DNA of 64,000 nt from Achromobacter xylosoxidans A8 (GCF_000165835.1 NC_014640.1:1-64000), one strand, 5' to 3'; shown: positions 44,577 to 53,112, counted from the stretch's first letter. Numbers and translations are program-made. Notes: generated from the letters alone by a model not told the origin.

Positions 44577-46106
44577 TCATCCCTGCGTGCCCGTCATGGC
44601 CAGGCCCACCGTGGCGGGCGTCCATTCGGACACCGGCTTCACGGCGATCAGCTTGCCGCTGCACAGCACGGCGATGCGGTCGGCCAGCGCGAAGATTTCT
44701 TCCAGGTCTTCGGATACCAGCAGCACGCCCGCGCCGCGCGTGCGCGCCGCCAGCAGTTGCTCGCGCACATAGGCGACCGCGCCGATGTCCAGGCCCCAGG
44801 TGGGCTGGTCGGCCACGATGAAGCGCGGTTGGCGCGCCAGCGTGCGGCCCAGGATCAGCTTCTGCATGTTGCCGCCGGACAGGCTGCGGGTGCGGACGTC
44901 GAGCGACGCGGCTCGCACGTCGAACTGCTTGGCCAAGGCTTGTGCGTACGCTTTGCCGGCGCGCGCCCGAATCAGGCCCCAGCGCGCAAAGCGCGGGTCC
45001 TTCAGGTCTTCGACGATGGCGTTTTCCCACAAGGGGCTGTCGCCGATCACGCCTTCGCCGTGGCGGTCTTCCGGGATGCGGCCGACGTGGGCCGCAGTCC
45101 AGCCGGCTGGCGTCGTGGGGGCCGCCGCATGCTCGGGGCCCAGGCGTATGGTGCCGTCCGTGGGCTGGCGCAGGCCGGTCAGCACCGATACCAGCGCCTG
45201 CTGGCCGTTGCCGGCCACACCCGCGATGGCGACGATCTCGTGCTTGTGGACCACCAGGTCCAGGCTGTCCAGGCGCGTGGCGCCGTCGCGGCCGTCGCGC
45301 ACCGTCACTTGCGACAGCGTCACCACGGGCGCGGCCTGCTCGGCGGCGGCCACGGCTTCGGCGTGCGGCATGACGACCTTGCGGCCCACCATCAGCTCGG
45401 CCAGTTCGGCCGGGTTGGTGCTGGCGGTCTCGCGCTCGGCCACCAGCTTGCCCTGGCGCAGCACCGCCACGCGGCCTGACACCGCCATCACTTCGTCCAG
45501 CTTGTGCGAGATGAAGATCACGGCCAGGCCTTCGTCGACGAAGCCGCGCAGGGTGGCGAACAGGTCCTGCACTTCCTGCGGCGTGAGCACCGCGGTGGGC
45601 TCGTCCAGGATCAGGACGCGCGCGCCGCGGTACAGCGCCTTCAGGATCTCGACCCGCTGCTTCTCGCCGACCGACAGCGTGCCGACGCGTGCGTCCGGGT
45701 CCACGCCCAGGCCGAAGCGCTGGCCCAGTTCGACCAGCCGCTGGCGCGCCTTGCCGCGGCCGGATGCCAGCTTCCACAGCGATTCCGTACCAACCATGAT
45801 GTTATCCAGCACGGTCAGGTTGTCGGCCAGCGTGAAGTGCTGGTGCACCATGCCGACCCCGGCCGCCAGCGCGGCGTCGGGCCGGCCGGCGGGCAAGGGT
45901 TGGCCAAAGACTTCGATGTTGCCTGCGTCGGCCACGTAATGGCCGAACAGGATCGACACCAGGGTCGATTTGCCGGCGCCGTTCTCGCCCAGCAAGGCCA
46001 ACACTTCGCCCTGGCGCAGCGTGAGCGATATGTCGTCGTTGGCCGTGAGGCTGCCGAAGCGTTTGGTGATCCCCGACAGTTGCAGGGCGAGAGGCGCGTG
46101 GTTCAT
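44577..46106 (-). CDS. BMP-type ABC transporter ATP-binding protein, two ATPase domains
   Basis: A 509-residue double ATPase like YufO/RbsA. Domain 1 has Walker A GENGAGKST at 40-48, signature LSVGEKQRVEIL and Walker B VLILDEPTAVLTPQE; domain 2 (about 260-509) has the degenerate Walker region AGVAGNGQQAL, signature LSGGNMQKLILGR and a TWGLD Walker-B region. It powers the two permeases downstream. Its ATG overlaps the binding-protein stop by 4 nt. Confidence 0.93.
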   Translation of the reverse strand: MNHAPLALQLSGITKRFGSLTANDDISLTLRQGEVLALLGENGAGKSTLVSILFGHYVADAGNIEVFGQPLPAGRPDAALAAGVGMVHQHFTLADNLTVLDNIMVGTESLWKLASGRGKARQRLVELGQRFGLGVDPDARVGTLSVGEKQRVEILKALYRGARVLILDEPTAVLTPQEVQDLFATLRGFVDEGLAVIFISHKLDEVMAVSGRVAVLRQGKLVAERETASTNPAELAELMVGRKVVMPHAEAVAAAEQAAPVVTLSQVTVRDGRDGATRLDSLDLVVHKHEIVAIAGVAGNGQQALVSVLTGLRQPTDGTIRLGPEHAAAPTTPAGWTAAHVGRIPEDRHGEGVIGDSPLWENAIVEDLKDPRFARWGLIRARAGKAYAQALAKQFDVRAASLDVRTRSLSGGNMQKLILGRTLARQPRFIVADQPTWGLDIGAVAYVREQLLAARTRGAGVLLVSEDLEEIFALADRIAVLCSGKLIAVKPVSEWTPATVGLAMTGTQG

Positions 46107-47134
46107 CGTGCCGAGGACTTGGGTTCTTTGTCGTTGACCTTGACGCTGAAGCCGCCGTCCAGGATGGCCTTCTGCTTGGCCTGCACCTTGGCCATCAGGT
46201 CGGCCGGGATCTTGCTTTCGAAGGTACCCAGCGGCGCCAGCGACGAGCCCTTGTGCTTCATCAGCGAGTACTGGCCGTAGTCATCGGCCTTGAAGGTGCC
46301 GGCGCGGACCTGCTTGAGCGCTTCGTCGATGGTCGGTTCCATGCTCCACAGCGCCGAAGCCACCACGGTCTCCGGATACTGCTGCTGCGTGTCGATCACG
46401 TTGCCGATGGCCAGCTTGCCGCGTTCGCGGGCGGCATCCGACACGCCGAAGCGCTCGGCATAGAGCACGTCCGCGCCCTTGTCGATCATGGCGAAGGCGG
46501 CTTCCTTGGCCTTTGGGGGATCGAACCAGGAACCGATGAAGGTCACGGTGAATTCGGCTTGCGGGTTCACTTCCTTGGCGCCTTCGATGAAGGCGTGCAT
46601 CAGGCGGTTCACCTCAGGAATGGGGTAGCCGCCCACCAGGCCGATCTTGCCCGTCTTGCTCATGCCGCCGGCGATCATGCCGGTCAGGTAGGCGGGTTCC
46701 TGGATGTAGTTGTCGAACACCGAGAAGTTGGGCTGCTGCGGCTTGCCCGAGGAACCCATCAGGAAGGCGGTCTGCGGATAGTCCTTGGCCACCTTGCGGG
46801 CGGCGGCTTCCACCGCGAAGGCCTCGCCCACCACCAGCTTGTTGCCCTGCTCGGCGTACTGACGCATCACGCGCTCGTAGTCGGCGTTGGTGACGTTTTC
46901 CGAGAACGTGTATTCGATCTCGCCGCGATCGCGGGCCGCGACCAGCGCCTTGTGGATGCGCGACACCCATTGCTGTTCGACCGGCACCGTGTAGATGGCG
47001 GCGACCTTGGTCTTGGCGGGTGCCTGGGCCTGGGCGACGCCCGAGAACAGCAGCGCGCCGGCAGCGGCGGCGGCCAGCTTGAGCAGACCGCGGCGGGCGA
47101 TGCCGGCGACGGACGGGGTGGAAAAGGCTTTCAT
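46103..47134 (-). CDS. BMP family substrate-binding protein (nucleoside/nucleobase importer)
   Basis: A 343-residue periplasmic protein of the Bmp/PnrA-Med family. The leader (about 1-36) carries ARRGLLKLAAAAAGALLF, possibly Tat-dependent, and no lipobox cysteine is evident. TKVAAIYTVPVEQQWVSRIH, YTFSENVTNADYERVMRQYA, IAGGMSKTGKIGLVGGYPIPEVN and FIGSWFDPPKAKEAA are family-typical. ATG 47134 is preceded by AGGAG. With codA at the end of the unit, a nucleobase or nucleoside ligand is the best inference. Confidence 0.9.
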   Translation of the reverse strand: MKAFSTPSVAGIARRGLLKLAAAAAGALLFSGVAQAQAPAKTKVAAIYTVPVEQQWVSRIHKALVAARDRGEIEYTFSENVTNADYERVMRQYAEQGNKLVVGEAFAVEAAARKVAKDYPQTAFLMGSSGKPQQPNFSVFDNYIQEPAYLTGMIAGGMSKTGKIGLVGGYPIPEVNRLMHAFIEGAKEVNPQAEFTVTFIGSWFDPPKAKEAAFAMIDKGADVLYAERFGVSDAARERGKLAIGNVIDTQQQYPETVVASALWSMEPTIDEALKQVRAGTFKADDYGQYSLMKHKGSSLAPLGTFESKIPADLMAKVQAKQKAILDGGFSVKVNDKEPKSSAR

Positions 47135-47440
47135 GCGGGTGACTCCTGCGCAGGGAAGGAAAGGGATGGGGATGGGAGGCGATGCGGGTCCCACACGGGC
47201 CCGCGCGCGCCTGGAGCGCGCGCGCTGCCGCGGCCCGGTTCCATATGGCGGCCGCCGGCAGGCGTGCCGGGACTAGCGTACGGAAACGAGGGCTTGGGAT
47301 CGGTCATCGGATGGGAGCGCCAGGAGGCGCACCCATCCGAATGGTCGGGTTCGCAGCCAGTCCTGGCGAAGCAATTTGTATGCCATGGGGCATTCCCGCG
47401 ACAAGTCGGGGAAACCTGATGGCCGGGCAGGATTATAGGC
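47135..47440 (-). promoter_or_regulatory. Long 5-prime leader and promoter of the BMP/codA operon
   Basis: A TATAAT -10 match on the minus strand (47437-47432) would give a leader of nearly 300 nt; the -35 is poor. The leader contains a striking hairpin at 47307-47340. No protein-coding sequence with family resemblance was seen. Leaders of this length before transporter genes often carry regulatory RNA; I cannot assign this one to a known class. Confidence 0.4.
47307..47340 (-). other. 14-bp hairpin in the BMP operon leader
   Basis: TCGGATGGG pairs with CCCATCCGA and GCGCC with GGCGC, interrupted by one A-A mismatch, with a 4-nt AGGA loop. No T-tract follows on either strand, so it is not a simple terminator. 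Confidence 0.65.
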
Positions 47441-47865
47441 ACCCTGGCGGGGATTGGTGGCACCAGAGCGGTGCGCGGCGTTTCAAGGGGTGGACAGACC
47501 GCGTGTCAGGTCGAAGTTCAGTGTGTCTGAATTTCACCTGGGCACGGATCGCCGGTCCTGCGGACGCTGCATCATTGAGACTTGAATTTGGTCCGCGTAT
47601 TGGTGCGCAGCAAACAGAACGGGCAGGGACGGGCCAGTCTGAGGATAGGCGGGCGCCACGGGCCGATTTGATGAACCGGTTGCTCAAATAGGGAGGCCCC
47701 ACCGGAGTGGGGCCATCGTTCGGACCTAGTTGCATCACCAGCATTCACATCTGGGAGTGGCTTTGCTAGGGCAGCGCGTCGACTGTAGCGTTTTTGAGCA
47801 TGGCTTTCAACCAAGTTTTCGGCGGCGCATGCAGGACTGCCTTCTTGGAAGGAGAAATAGGACCA
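47441..47865. other. Intergenic region before the Abi-like gene
   Basis: About 425 bp, less GC-rich than its surroundings. It holds an 8-bp hairpin GGCCCCAC-N4-GTGGGGCC (47695-47714) without a T-tract and the probable promoter of the Abi-like gene. Open frames here (for example on the plus strand to 47691) look like non-coding read-through. AAGGAGA at 47849-47855 is the ribosome site of the next gene. Confidence 0.35.
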
Positions 47866-48507
47866 ATGGAATGGGAACTGCGTGAAACGGTGTTCTCCGC
47901 CCCTCGAATGGGGCGCTACCTGAACCGCTATGGCGGAGACGTGTTACGGGCGGCCGTTGCCTACGATCACAATGTCCTGTTGGCGCAGGCGCTGATGCCT
48001 GCCTTGCAGACGATGGAAATAGTCCTTCGAAACGCCATCCATCGAAGCTTGAGCAGGTCGATGGGAAGCGTCGACTGGTGGAATGGTTTGCCCTCCCCTG
48101 AGTTCGAGTGGTTGCAAAGGGCGGTGGGCGACGCAGGGGTCAAGATTCAACGACGCCGGGAACGCGTCACCACCGATAAGATTGTTGCCGAGTTGACTTT
48201 TGGATCTTGGACGCGACTGTTCAATGCCCAACATGGACGCACGTTATGGGGGCGTCTCCTCCTGGCCTTTCCCACCTGTCCCAAAGCCAAGCGTCAGCGC
48301 GGCCCCATCAGTTCGTCCCTGAACCGCATTCGCGACTTGCGAAACCGAGTCATGCACCATGAACCGTCGCTGTGGGTAGCGCCTTCGGTGAAGGATATTC
48401 ACGACGATATCCAGGAGGTCCTGGACTGGATCGATCCGGGCATCAACCGCTGGCTCGTCCATCACGACTCCCTGCCAGCGAGATGGGCGGAATGCGCGGC
48501 GATTTGA
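47866..48507 (+). CDS. Abi-like (AbiD/F, HEPN-type) protein
   Basis: A 213-residue protein resembling the Abi_2/AbiD-F family of phage abortive-infection proteins. It starts MEWELRETVFSAPRMGRYL; LQTMEIVLRNAIHRSL and RIRDLRNRVMHHEP are conserved family segments, the latter giving the HEPN ribonuclease motif R159-x4-H164. AAGGAGA 10 nt upstream supports ATG 47866; in-frame TTG 47794 and ATG 47800 have no ribosome site. Composition is less GC-rich than neighbours, which suggests acquisition. No partner antitoxin gene is evident. HEPN proteins usually cleave RNA upon infection; that role is inferred. Confidence 0.8.
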   Translation: MEWELRETVFSAPRMGRYLNRYGGDVLRAAVAYDHNVLLAQALMPALQTMEIVLRNAIHRSLSRSMGSVDWWNGLPSPEFEWLQRAVGDAGVKIQRRRERVTTDKIVAELTFGSWTRLFNAQHGRTLWGRLLLAFPTCPKAKRQRGPISSSLNRIRDLRNRVMHHEPSLWVAPSVKDIHDDIQEVLDWIDPGINRWLVHHDSLPARWAECAAI

Positions 48508-48641
48508 ATGCCGCAGCCCAGGCTCGATGAAATTCGAGGCATGGAACGGCCCGTTGCAGCCGCAGGCGTGCCGATCCGGGTGTCACGAGCCTAAAATCAC
48601 CTACATGAACCGCGCGCGTGCGCGGCAAGCTGGAAGACCCC

Positions 48642-49571
48642 ATGCAAGATATACAACTGCTGCTGGAACAGTACGGCGGGTGGCTCGTATTCGCTAACGT
48701 GCTGGTCGAGCAGGCCGGCCTGCCGGTGCCCGCCTATCCCATGCTGATCGCCGCCGGTGCGCTGGGCGGTGCGGGCGGGTGGCTCGTGCCCTGGATGGCG
48801 GCTACGGTCGCTTGCCTGCTGGCTGACAGCCTCTGGTACGCGGCCGGGCAGCGCTATGGTTCACGTCTATTGGGCGTGATCTGCAAGATGTCGCTGTCGC
48901 AGGATTCCTGCATCCGGCAGACGCAGCGCCTGTACCTGCGCATCGGCGTGCGCGCGCTGCTGGTGTGCAAGTTCCTGCCGGGCGCGGGCGCACTGTCCAC
49001 CGTCATGGCGGGCCTGACGGGCACGCCCTATCGCCGCTTCCTGGGTTATGACCTGGTGGGCTCGCTGATCTGGTCGGGTTCGGCCCTGCTGCTGGGCGGC
49101 CTGTTCCACAACGTGGTGAACGACTTCCTGGAAATCCTGGGCACCTATGGCGCCATGGGACTGGGCGTGCTGGCGTCGGTGCTGGCGCTGTACATCCTGG
49201 CGCGCTTCCTGCGGCGCCGCATCCTGCTGCGCAGCTTGCGCGTGATTCCGCGCCTGTCGGTGGACGAGTTGATGCAGTGGCGCCAAGCCGGCCGCAACGC
49301 GCTGGTTTTCGACGTGCGTCCCGAAGCGATGCGCGAAGAGCAGCGCATTCCCGGCGCCATCGCGGTGGACCTGAAGGCGCCCTTGCCGCGGCTGGACGCC
49401 GAGGCGCTGGAATCCGACATCGTCGTGTACTGCGCCTGCCCCAACGAGGTATCGGCCGCGCTGCTGGCGTCGCGGCTGCGCGCTGCCGGCTATCCCAAGA
49501 CCTGGGCCTTGCGCGGCGGATATCAGGCTTGGCAGGAGCACGAGCACCCGCTCCCCCCGCAAGGCGCATAA
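48642..49571 (+). CDS. DedA family membrane protein fused to a rhodanese domain
   Basis: A 309-residue fusion. Residues about 1-190 form the DedA/VTT membrane domain (GLPVPAYPMLIAAGALGGAGG and VCKFLPGAGALSTVMAGLTG), a family linked to lipid carrier recycling and membrane homeostasis. Residues about 205-305 are a cytoplasmic rhodanese domain (RNALVFDVRPEAMREEQRIPGA) whose active loop begins at Cys264 in VVYCACPNEVSA. GGAAG precedes ATG 48642. The fusion ties a transporter-like domain to sulfur or persulfide chemistry. Confidence 0.87.
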   Translation: MQDIQLLLEQYGGWLVFANVLVEQAGLPVPAYPMLIAAGALGGAGGWLVPWMAATVACLLADSLWYAAGQRYGSRLLGVICKMSLSQDSCIRQTQRLYLRIGVRALLVCKFLPGAGALSTVMAGLTGTPYRRFLGYDLVGSLIWSGSALLLGGLFHNVVNDFLEILGTYGAMGLGVLASVLALYILARFLRRRILLRSLRVIPRLSVDELMQWRQAGRNALVFDVRPEAMREEQRIPGAIAVDLKAPLPRLDAEALESDIVVYCACPNEVSAALLASRLRAAGYPKTWALRGGYQAWQEHEHPLPPQGA

Positions 49572-49621
49572 TTCCGCCATGAGCCCGCGCAGACGGCGGG
49601 CAGCCTACAGGAGAGACAGGC

Positions 49622-50548
49622 ATGCGGATTTTGTTCTTGGGCGCCGGCGGCACCGGCGGTTACTTTGGCGGACGGGCAGCCCAGGCGGGCGCGGACGTGA
49701 CCTTCCTGGTGCGCGAACCGCGCGCCGCACGCATCCGCGAACAGGGCCTGCGCATCAAGAGCCCGCTGGGCGACGCCACGCTGCAGCCGCAACTGGTCAC
49801 GCAGCAGACCCTGCAAGGCAGTTACGACGTGGTGGTGCTGAGCTGCAAGGCCTATGACCTGGCCAGCGCCATCGAGGCCATCCGCCCCGCGGTCGGACCC
49901 GATACCGCCGTGCTGCCCATCATGAACGGCGTGCTGCAGTACGACGTGCTGGACCGCGAGTTCGAGCCGCACCGGGTGCTGGGCGGGCTGTGCCAGATCA
50001 ACGCCACCCTGGGTCCCGAGGGCGAAGTGGTGCATCTGGGCAAGTACGCCAATATCGTCTTCGGCGAGCGCGCCGGCCCCGCCCGCAGCGACCGCTGCGT
50101 CGCGCTGGAACAGGCCCTGGCCGGCGGCGAGTACGTCAGCCGCCTGAGCACCGACATCTACCAGGACATCTGGGAAAAATACGTGTTCCTGACGACGCTG
50201 GCCGCCGCTACCTGCCTGATGCGGGGCTCGGTCGGGCAGATCGCCTCTACCGACGACGGCATAGACATCATGAGCGGGCTGCTGCAGGAATCGCAAGCCG
50301 TTGCCGCCGCCTCGGGCCACGCGGTGCGGCCGGAGGCCGACGCCTCGGCGCGCAAGCTGATTACAGACCGTACCCAGCCCGTCACCGCGTCGATGTTCCG
50401 CGACCTGAGCCAGGGCCTGCCGGTCGAGGCCGACCACATTGTCGGCGACATGGTGCGGCGCGCCCGCACCCTGGGCGTGGACGCGACCTACCTGCGTACG
50501 GCTTACGCGCATCTGCAGGTCTACCAGGCGCAGCGGGCCGCGGCCTGA
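49622..50548 (+). CDS. 2-dehydropantoate 2-reductase (ketopantoate reductase family)
   Basis: A 308-residue NADPH-dependent reductase that makes pantoate for coenzyme A, or a paralogue acting on another 2-keto acid. The Rossmann motif GAGGTGGYFGG is at 7-17, the conserved Lys76 in VVLSCKAYDL, MNGVLQYD near 107, and YQDIWEKYVFLTTLAA carries the second conserved lysine. TACAGGAGAGACAGGC gives a good ribosome site. Alcaligenaceae often have several PanE paralogues, so the symbol is withheld. Confidence 0.87.
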   Translation: MRILFLGAGGTGGYFGGRAAQAGADVTFLVREPRAARIREQGLRIKSPLGDATLQPQLVTQQTLQGSYDVVVLSCKAYDLASAIEAIRPAVGPDTAVLPIMNGVLQYDVLDREFEPHRVLGGLCQINATLGPEGEVVHLGKYANIVFGERAGPARSDRCVALEQALAGGEYVSRLSTDIYQDIWEKYVFLTTLAAATCLMRGSVGQIASTDDGIDIMSGLLQESQAVAAASGHAVRPEADASARKLITDRTQPVTASMFRDLSQGLPVEADHIVGDMVRRARTLGVDATYLRTAYAHLQVYQAQRAAA

Positions 50549-50812
50549 ACGCCGTCCTCTCCGGCGGCCCCCTGTTCAAGCGGGACCGCCGGGAGCACAC
50601 TGGCCTGGCGGCTGCGAAAGCGCCCGGCAGACTTCCCTTCCGCCCGCCCCGTCCGGATTTGCCGGCTATTGGTGCATAAATTGCAAAGAACTAGTCCGAT
50701 TTAGCGGGTTTTTTGATCGGATTTGAACGAATAGTATGGCTTTGCCTGAGCCAAAGCGCGTAGCGCCGCAAGTTGCGGCGGCCCTGGCTCCCCTACCCCA
50801 AGGAGCAAGACC
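50549..50812. promoter_or_regulatory. Intergenic region with TCCGAT/ATCGGA inverted repeat
   Basis: The arms TCCGAT (50695-50700) and ATCGGA (50716-50721) flank a stretch with a T6 run, followed by AT-rich sequence before the NAD(P)-binding protein gene. Could be an operator; AAGGAG precedes ATG 50813. Confidence 0.3.
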
Positions 50813-51424
50813 ATGAAAGTTGCATTGATCGGAATTACCGGCCGCGTGGGTTCGCGCGTGGCTGACGAATTGCTCAAGCGTGGCCACCAGGTCACGGGCA
50901 TCGCCCGCAATCTGTCCGACGTGAACCCGCAGCTCGGCCTGACCATCAAGCAGGGCGACGCCACTGACCCGGAAGCGCTGACCTCGTTGCTGACCGGCCA
51001 TGACGCCGTGATCAGTGCATCGCGCTTCGTGTCGTCGGACGCCAAGCCGCTCTTGAGCGCCGTGAAGGATGCGGGCGTGCCGCGCCTGCTGGTGGTCGGC
51101 GGCGCGGGCAGCCTGCTGGTCGCGCCCGGCAAAATGCTGATCGACACCCCCGAATTCCCCGACGCCTACAAGCCCGAGGCCCGCGCCGGCGTGGTGTTCC
51201 TGGACACGCTGCGCCATGAAAAGGTGCTGAACTGGACCTTCCTGTCGCCCTCGGCGCTGTTCGAGCCGGGCGAGCGCACCGGCAAGTTCCGGTTGGGCGA
51301 CGACACCCTGCTGGCCGATGACGAAGGCAAGAGCTGGATCTCGATGGAAGACTACGCCATCGCGCTGGTCGACGAGCTCGAAGCGCCCAAGCATTCGCGC
51401 CGCCGCTACACCGTGGGCTATTGA
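50813..51424 (+). CDS. NAD(P)-binding protein (atypical SDR, NmrA/YwnB-like)
   Basis: A 203-residue Rossmann protein: MKVALIGITGRVGSRVADEL holds the GxxGxxG motif, followed by GHDAVISASRF and LLVVGGAGSLL; it ends in SWISMEDYAIALVDELE. The family (YwnB-like or NAD(P)H-binding) is of unknown or quinone-reductase-like function. A clean terminator follows 20 nt downstream, so it is the end of its transcription unit. Confidence 0.85.
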   Translation: MKVALIGITGRVGSRVADELLKRGHQVTGIARNLSDVNPQLGLTIKQGDATDPEALTSLLTGHDAVISASRFVSSDAKPLLSAVKDAGVPRLLVVGGAGSLLVAPGKMLIDTPEFPDAYKPEARAGVVFLDTLRHEKVLNWTFLSPSALFEPGERTGKFRLGDDTLLADDEGKSWISMEDYAIALVDELEAPKHSRRRYTVGY

Positions 51425-51444
51425 TTCCGGCTGTCGGCGGACTG

Positions 51445-51472
51445 AAGGGGCCTCGGCGAGAGGCCCCTTTTT
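51445..51472 (+). terminator. Intrinsic terminator after the NAD(P)-binding protein gene
   Basis: GGGGCCTC (51447-51454) pairs with GAGGCCCC (51460-51467), 5-nt loop, with flanking AA and T5 (51468-51472). Confidence 0.9.
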
Positions 51473-51558
51473 CATTCCGGATACGGGCCGGAATCGATGT
51501 TTTTGTTTGTAAACTGGCGCACCGCCAGCCGGCGTTCCAACCCCTGAGTTTGCCCTGT

Positions 51559-52017
51559 ATGCGTATGAAGTTGAAATCGTTGGCCCTTTGCATGCTGGTT
51601 GCCGCATCCTGTCTGGCGGCGGTGCCGGCCGCCGCAGCCGCGCCCCAGTCCAACAAGGACCTGGTGGTGGCGTTCTTCCGCATGATGTTCCAGGACCGCG
51701 ACATCGACGAGGCGGTGCGCCTGTACGTCAGCCCGAACTACATCCAGCACAATCCCTACATGCAGGATGGCGTCGGGCCGCTGGTGGATTTCTTTCCCGC
51801 CTATTTCGAGCAGCATCCGCAGTCCATCGTCGAGATCAAGCGGGTGATCGCTGAGGGCGACCTGGTGCTTATCCACAACCTGTGGCGCGATTCGCCGGAA
51901 GACCGCGGCCAGGCCGTGATGGACATCTTCCGCGTGGAAAACGGCAAGATCGTGGAACACTGGGACGTGAGCCAGGAAATCCCCGAGAATCCCGCCAATA
52001 AGAACGGCATGTTCTAG
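51559..52017 (+). CDS. Secreted SnoaL-like (NTF2 fold) protein
   Basis: A 152-residue protein with an Ala-rich signal peptide (about 1-28) and a SnoaL-like domain: SNKDLVVAFFRMMFQDRDIDEA, YIQHNPYMQDGVGPL, HNLWRDSPEDRGQAVMDIFR and IVEHWDVSQEIP. Periplasmic members are of unknown function; some are cyclases or isomerases. A second Met (51565) is also possible; the ribosome site is weak. It may be co-transcribed with the next two genes. Confidence 0.8.
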   Translation: MRMKLKSLALCMLVAASCLAAVPAAAAAPQSNKDLVVAFFRMMFQDRDIDEAVRLYVSPNYIQHNPYMQDGVGPLVDFFPAYFEQHPQSIVEIKRVIAEGDLVLIHNLWRDSPEDRGQAVMDIFRVENGKIVEHWDVSQEIPENPANKNGMF

Positions 52018-52027
52018 GAAGCGCCGC

Positions 52028-52597
52028 ATGGCCAGCATCGAACCCGTAGACCTGTCCCGCGCTTATCTGCTGCTGAATCATGGCCCCACGGTGCTGGTGA
52101 CCAGCGCTCATGGCGACGCGCGCAACGTCATGGCGGCCGCCTGGGCCATGCCCCTGGATTTCAGCCCGCCCAAGATGCTGGTGGTGGTGGACAAGAACAC
52201 CTACACGCGCGGATTGATCGAAGCGTCCGGCGAGTTCGCGCTGTGCATCCCGTCGCGCGCGCAAGCCCGCGCCACGCTGCGGGTGGGCACCGATTCCGGG
52301 CGCGACGAAGACAAGTTCCAGGCCAGCGGCCTGACGACCTTTCCCGCCAGCAAGATCGGCGCGCCGCTCATCAGCGGTTGCCTGGGCTGGCTGGAATGCC
52401 GCGTCGTGCCCGAGCCGCACAACCAGCAGGCCTACGACCTCTTCATCGGCGAGGTCGTGGCCGCATGGGCCGAGCCGGAAGCGTTTTCCGGCAACCGCTG
52501 GCATTTTCCCGACGACGAGCGCCGCTCGGTGCATTACGTGGCTGGCGGTTCTTTCTTCGCCACCGGCGAAGCCTTCAACGTTTCCGATCCGGAGTAA
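52028..52597 (+). CDS. Flavin reductase family protein
   Basis: A 189-residue FMN-binding split-barrel protein: NHGPTVLVTSAHGDARNVMA, AAWAMPLDFSPPKMLVVVDK, GEFALCIPS and GAPLISGCLGWLECRVV are typical of the flavin reductase/DIM6 group. It probably reduces FMN with NAD(P)H or uses bound FMN. It starts 10 nt after the SnoaL-like gene and is followed by a deoxyribosyltransferase-like gene 5 nt later. Confidence 0.85.
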   Translation: MASIEPVDLSRAYLLLNHGPTVLVTSAHGDARNVMAAAWAMPLDFSPPKMLVVVDKNTYTRGLIEASGEFALCIPSRAQARATLRVGTDSGRDEDKFQASGLTTFPASKIGAPLISGCLGWLECRVVPEPHNQQAYDLFIGEVVAAWAEPEAFSGNRWHFPDDERRSVHYVAGGSFFATGEAFNVSDPE

Positions 52598-52602
52598 TCA
52601 TC

Positions 52603-53112
52603 ATGCGCAGCGTATATCTGGCGGGTTTCGACGTGTTCCTGCCCGATGCGGCCGCGCATGGCAAACGTTTGCAGGCGCTGTGCGCCACCTACGGTTTCGA
52701 CGGCTTGTTCCCGCTGGATAACGAGGCGCCGCGAGACCTGTCGGGCCAGGCGCTGGCGCAATGGATCTACCGCGAGAATGTCGCGCTGATCCGGCGCGCG
52801 GACATGGTGATGGCGAACCTGAATCCGTTCCGCGGCGCCGAGCCCGATTCCGGCACGGCTTTCGAAGTGGGCTACGCCATCGCTTGCGGCAAGCCGGTAT
52901 GGGGCTACACGGGCCAGGCCGGTTCGCTGATCGACCAGGTGGCGGTGGGGGCGGCGGCCGACGACGGCGCCTCGCGCATGGTCGATGCGCATGGCTATAC
53001 CGTGGAAGACTTCGGCTTGAACCTGAACCTGATGCTGGCGTGCAGCGCCCGCATTGTCACGGGCAGCGCCGCCGACTGCCTGGCGCAGATGGCGCGGGAG
53101 CCGGGGCGCTAG
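52603..53112 (+). CDS. Nucleoside 2-deoxyribosyltransferase-like protein
   Basis: A 169-residue cytosolic protein with VYLAGFDVFLPDA at the N-terminus, ADMVMANLNPFRGAEPDSGTAFEVGYA containing the likely nucleophile Glu88, and GKPVWGYTG. These enzymes move 2-deoxyribose between bases or hydrolyse damaged nucleotides. GGAG lies 8 nt before the ATG. It ends the three-gene group; TetR converges on it. Confidence 0.86.
   Translation: MRSVYLAGFDVFLPDAAAHGKRLQALCATYGFDGLFPLDNEAPRDLSGQALAQWIYRENVALIRRADMVMANLNPFRGAEPDSGTAFEVGYAIACGKPVWGYTGQAGSLIDQVAVGAAADDGASRMVDAHGYTVEDFGLNLNLMLACSARIVTGSAADCLAQMAREPGR

Noticed and set aside
47182..47691. A 169-codon plus-strand frame upstream of the Abi-like gene
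   Set aside because: Crosses the leader hairpin, lacks a good ribosome site and has low-complexity Arg/Gly/Ala content without recognisable domains.
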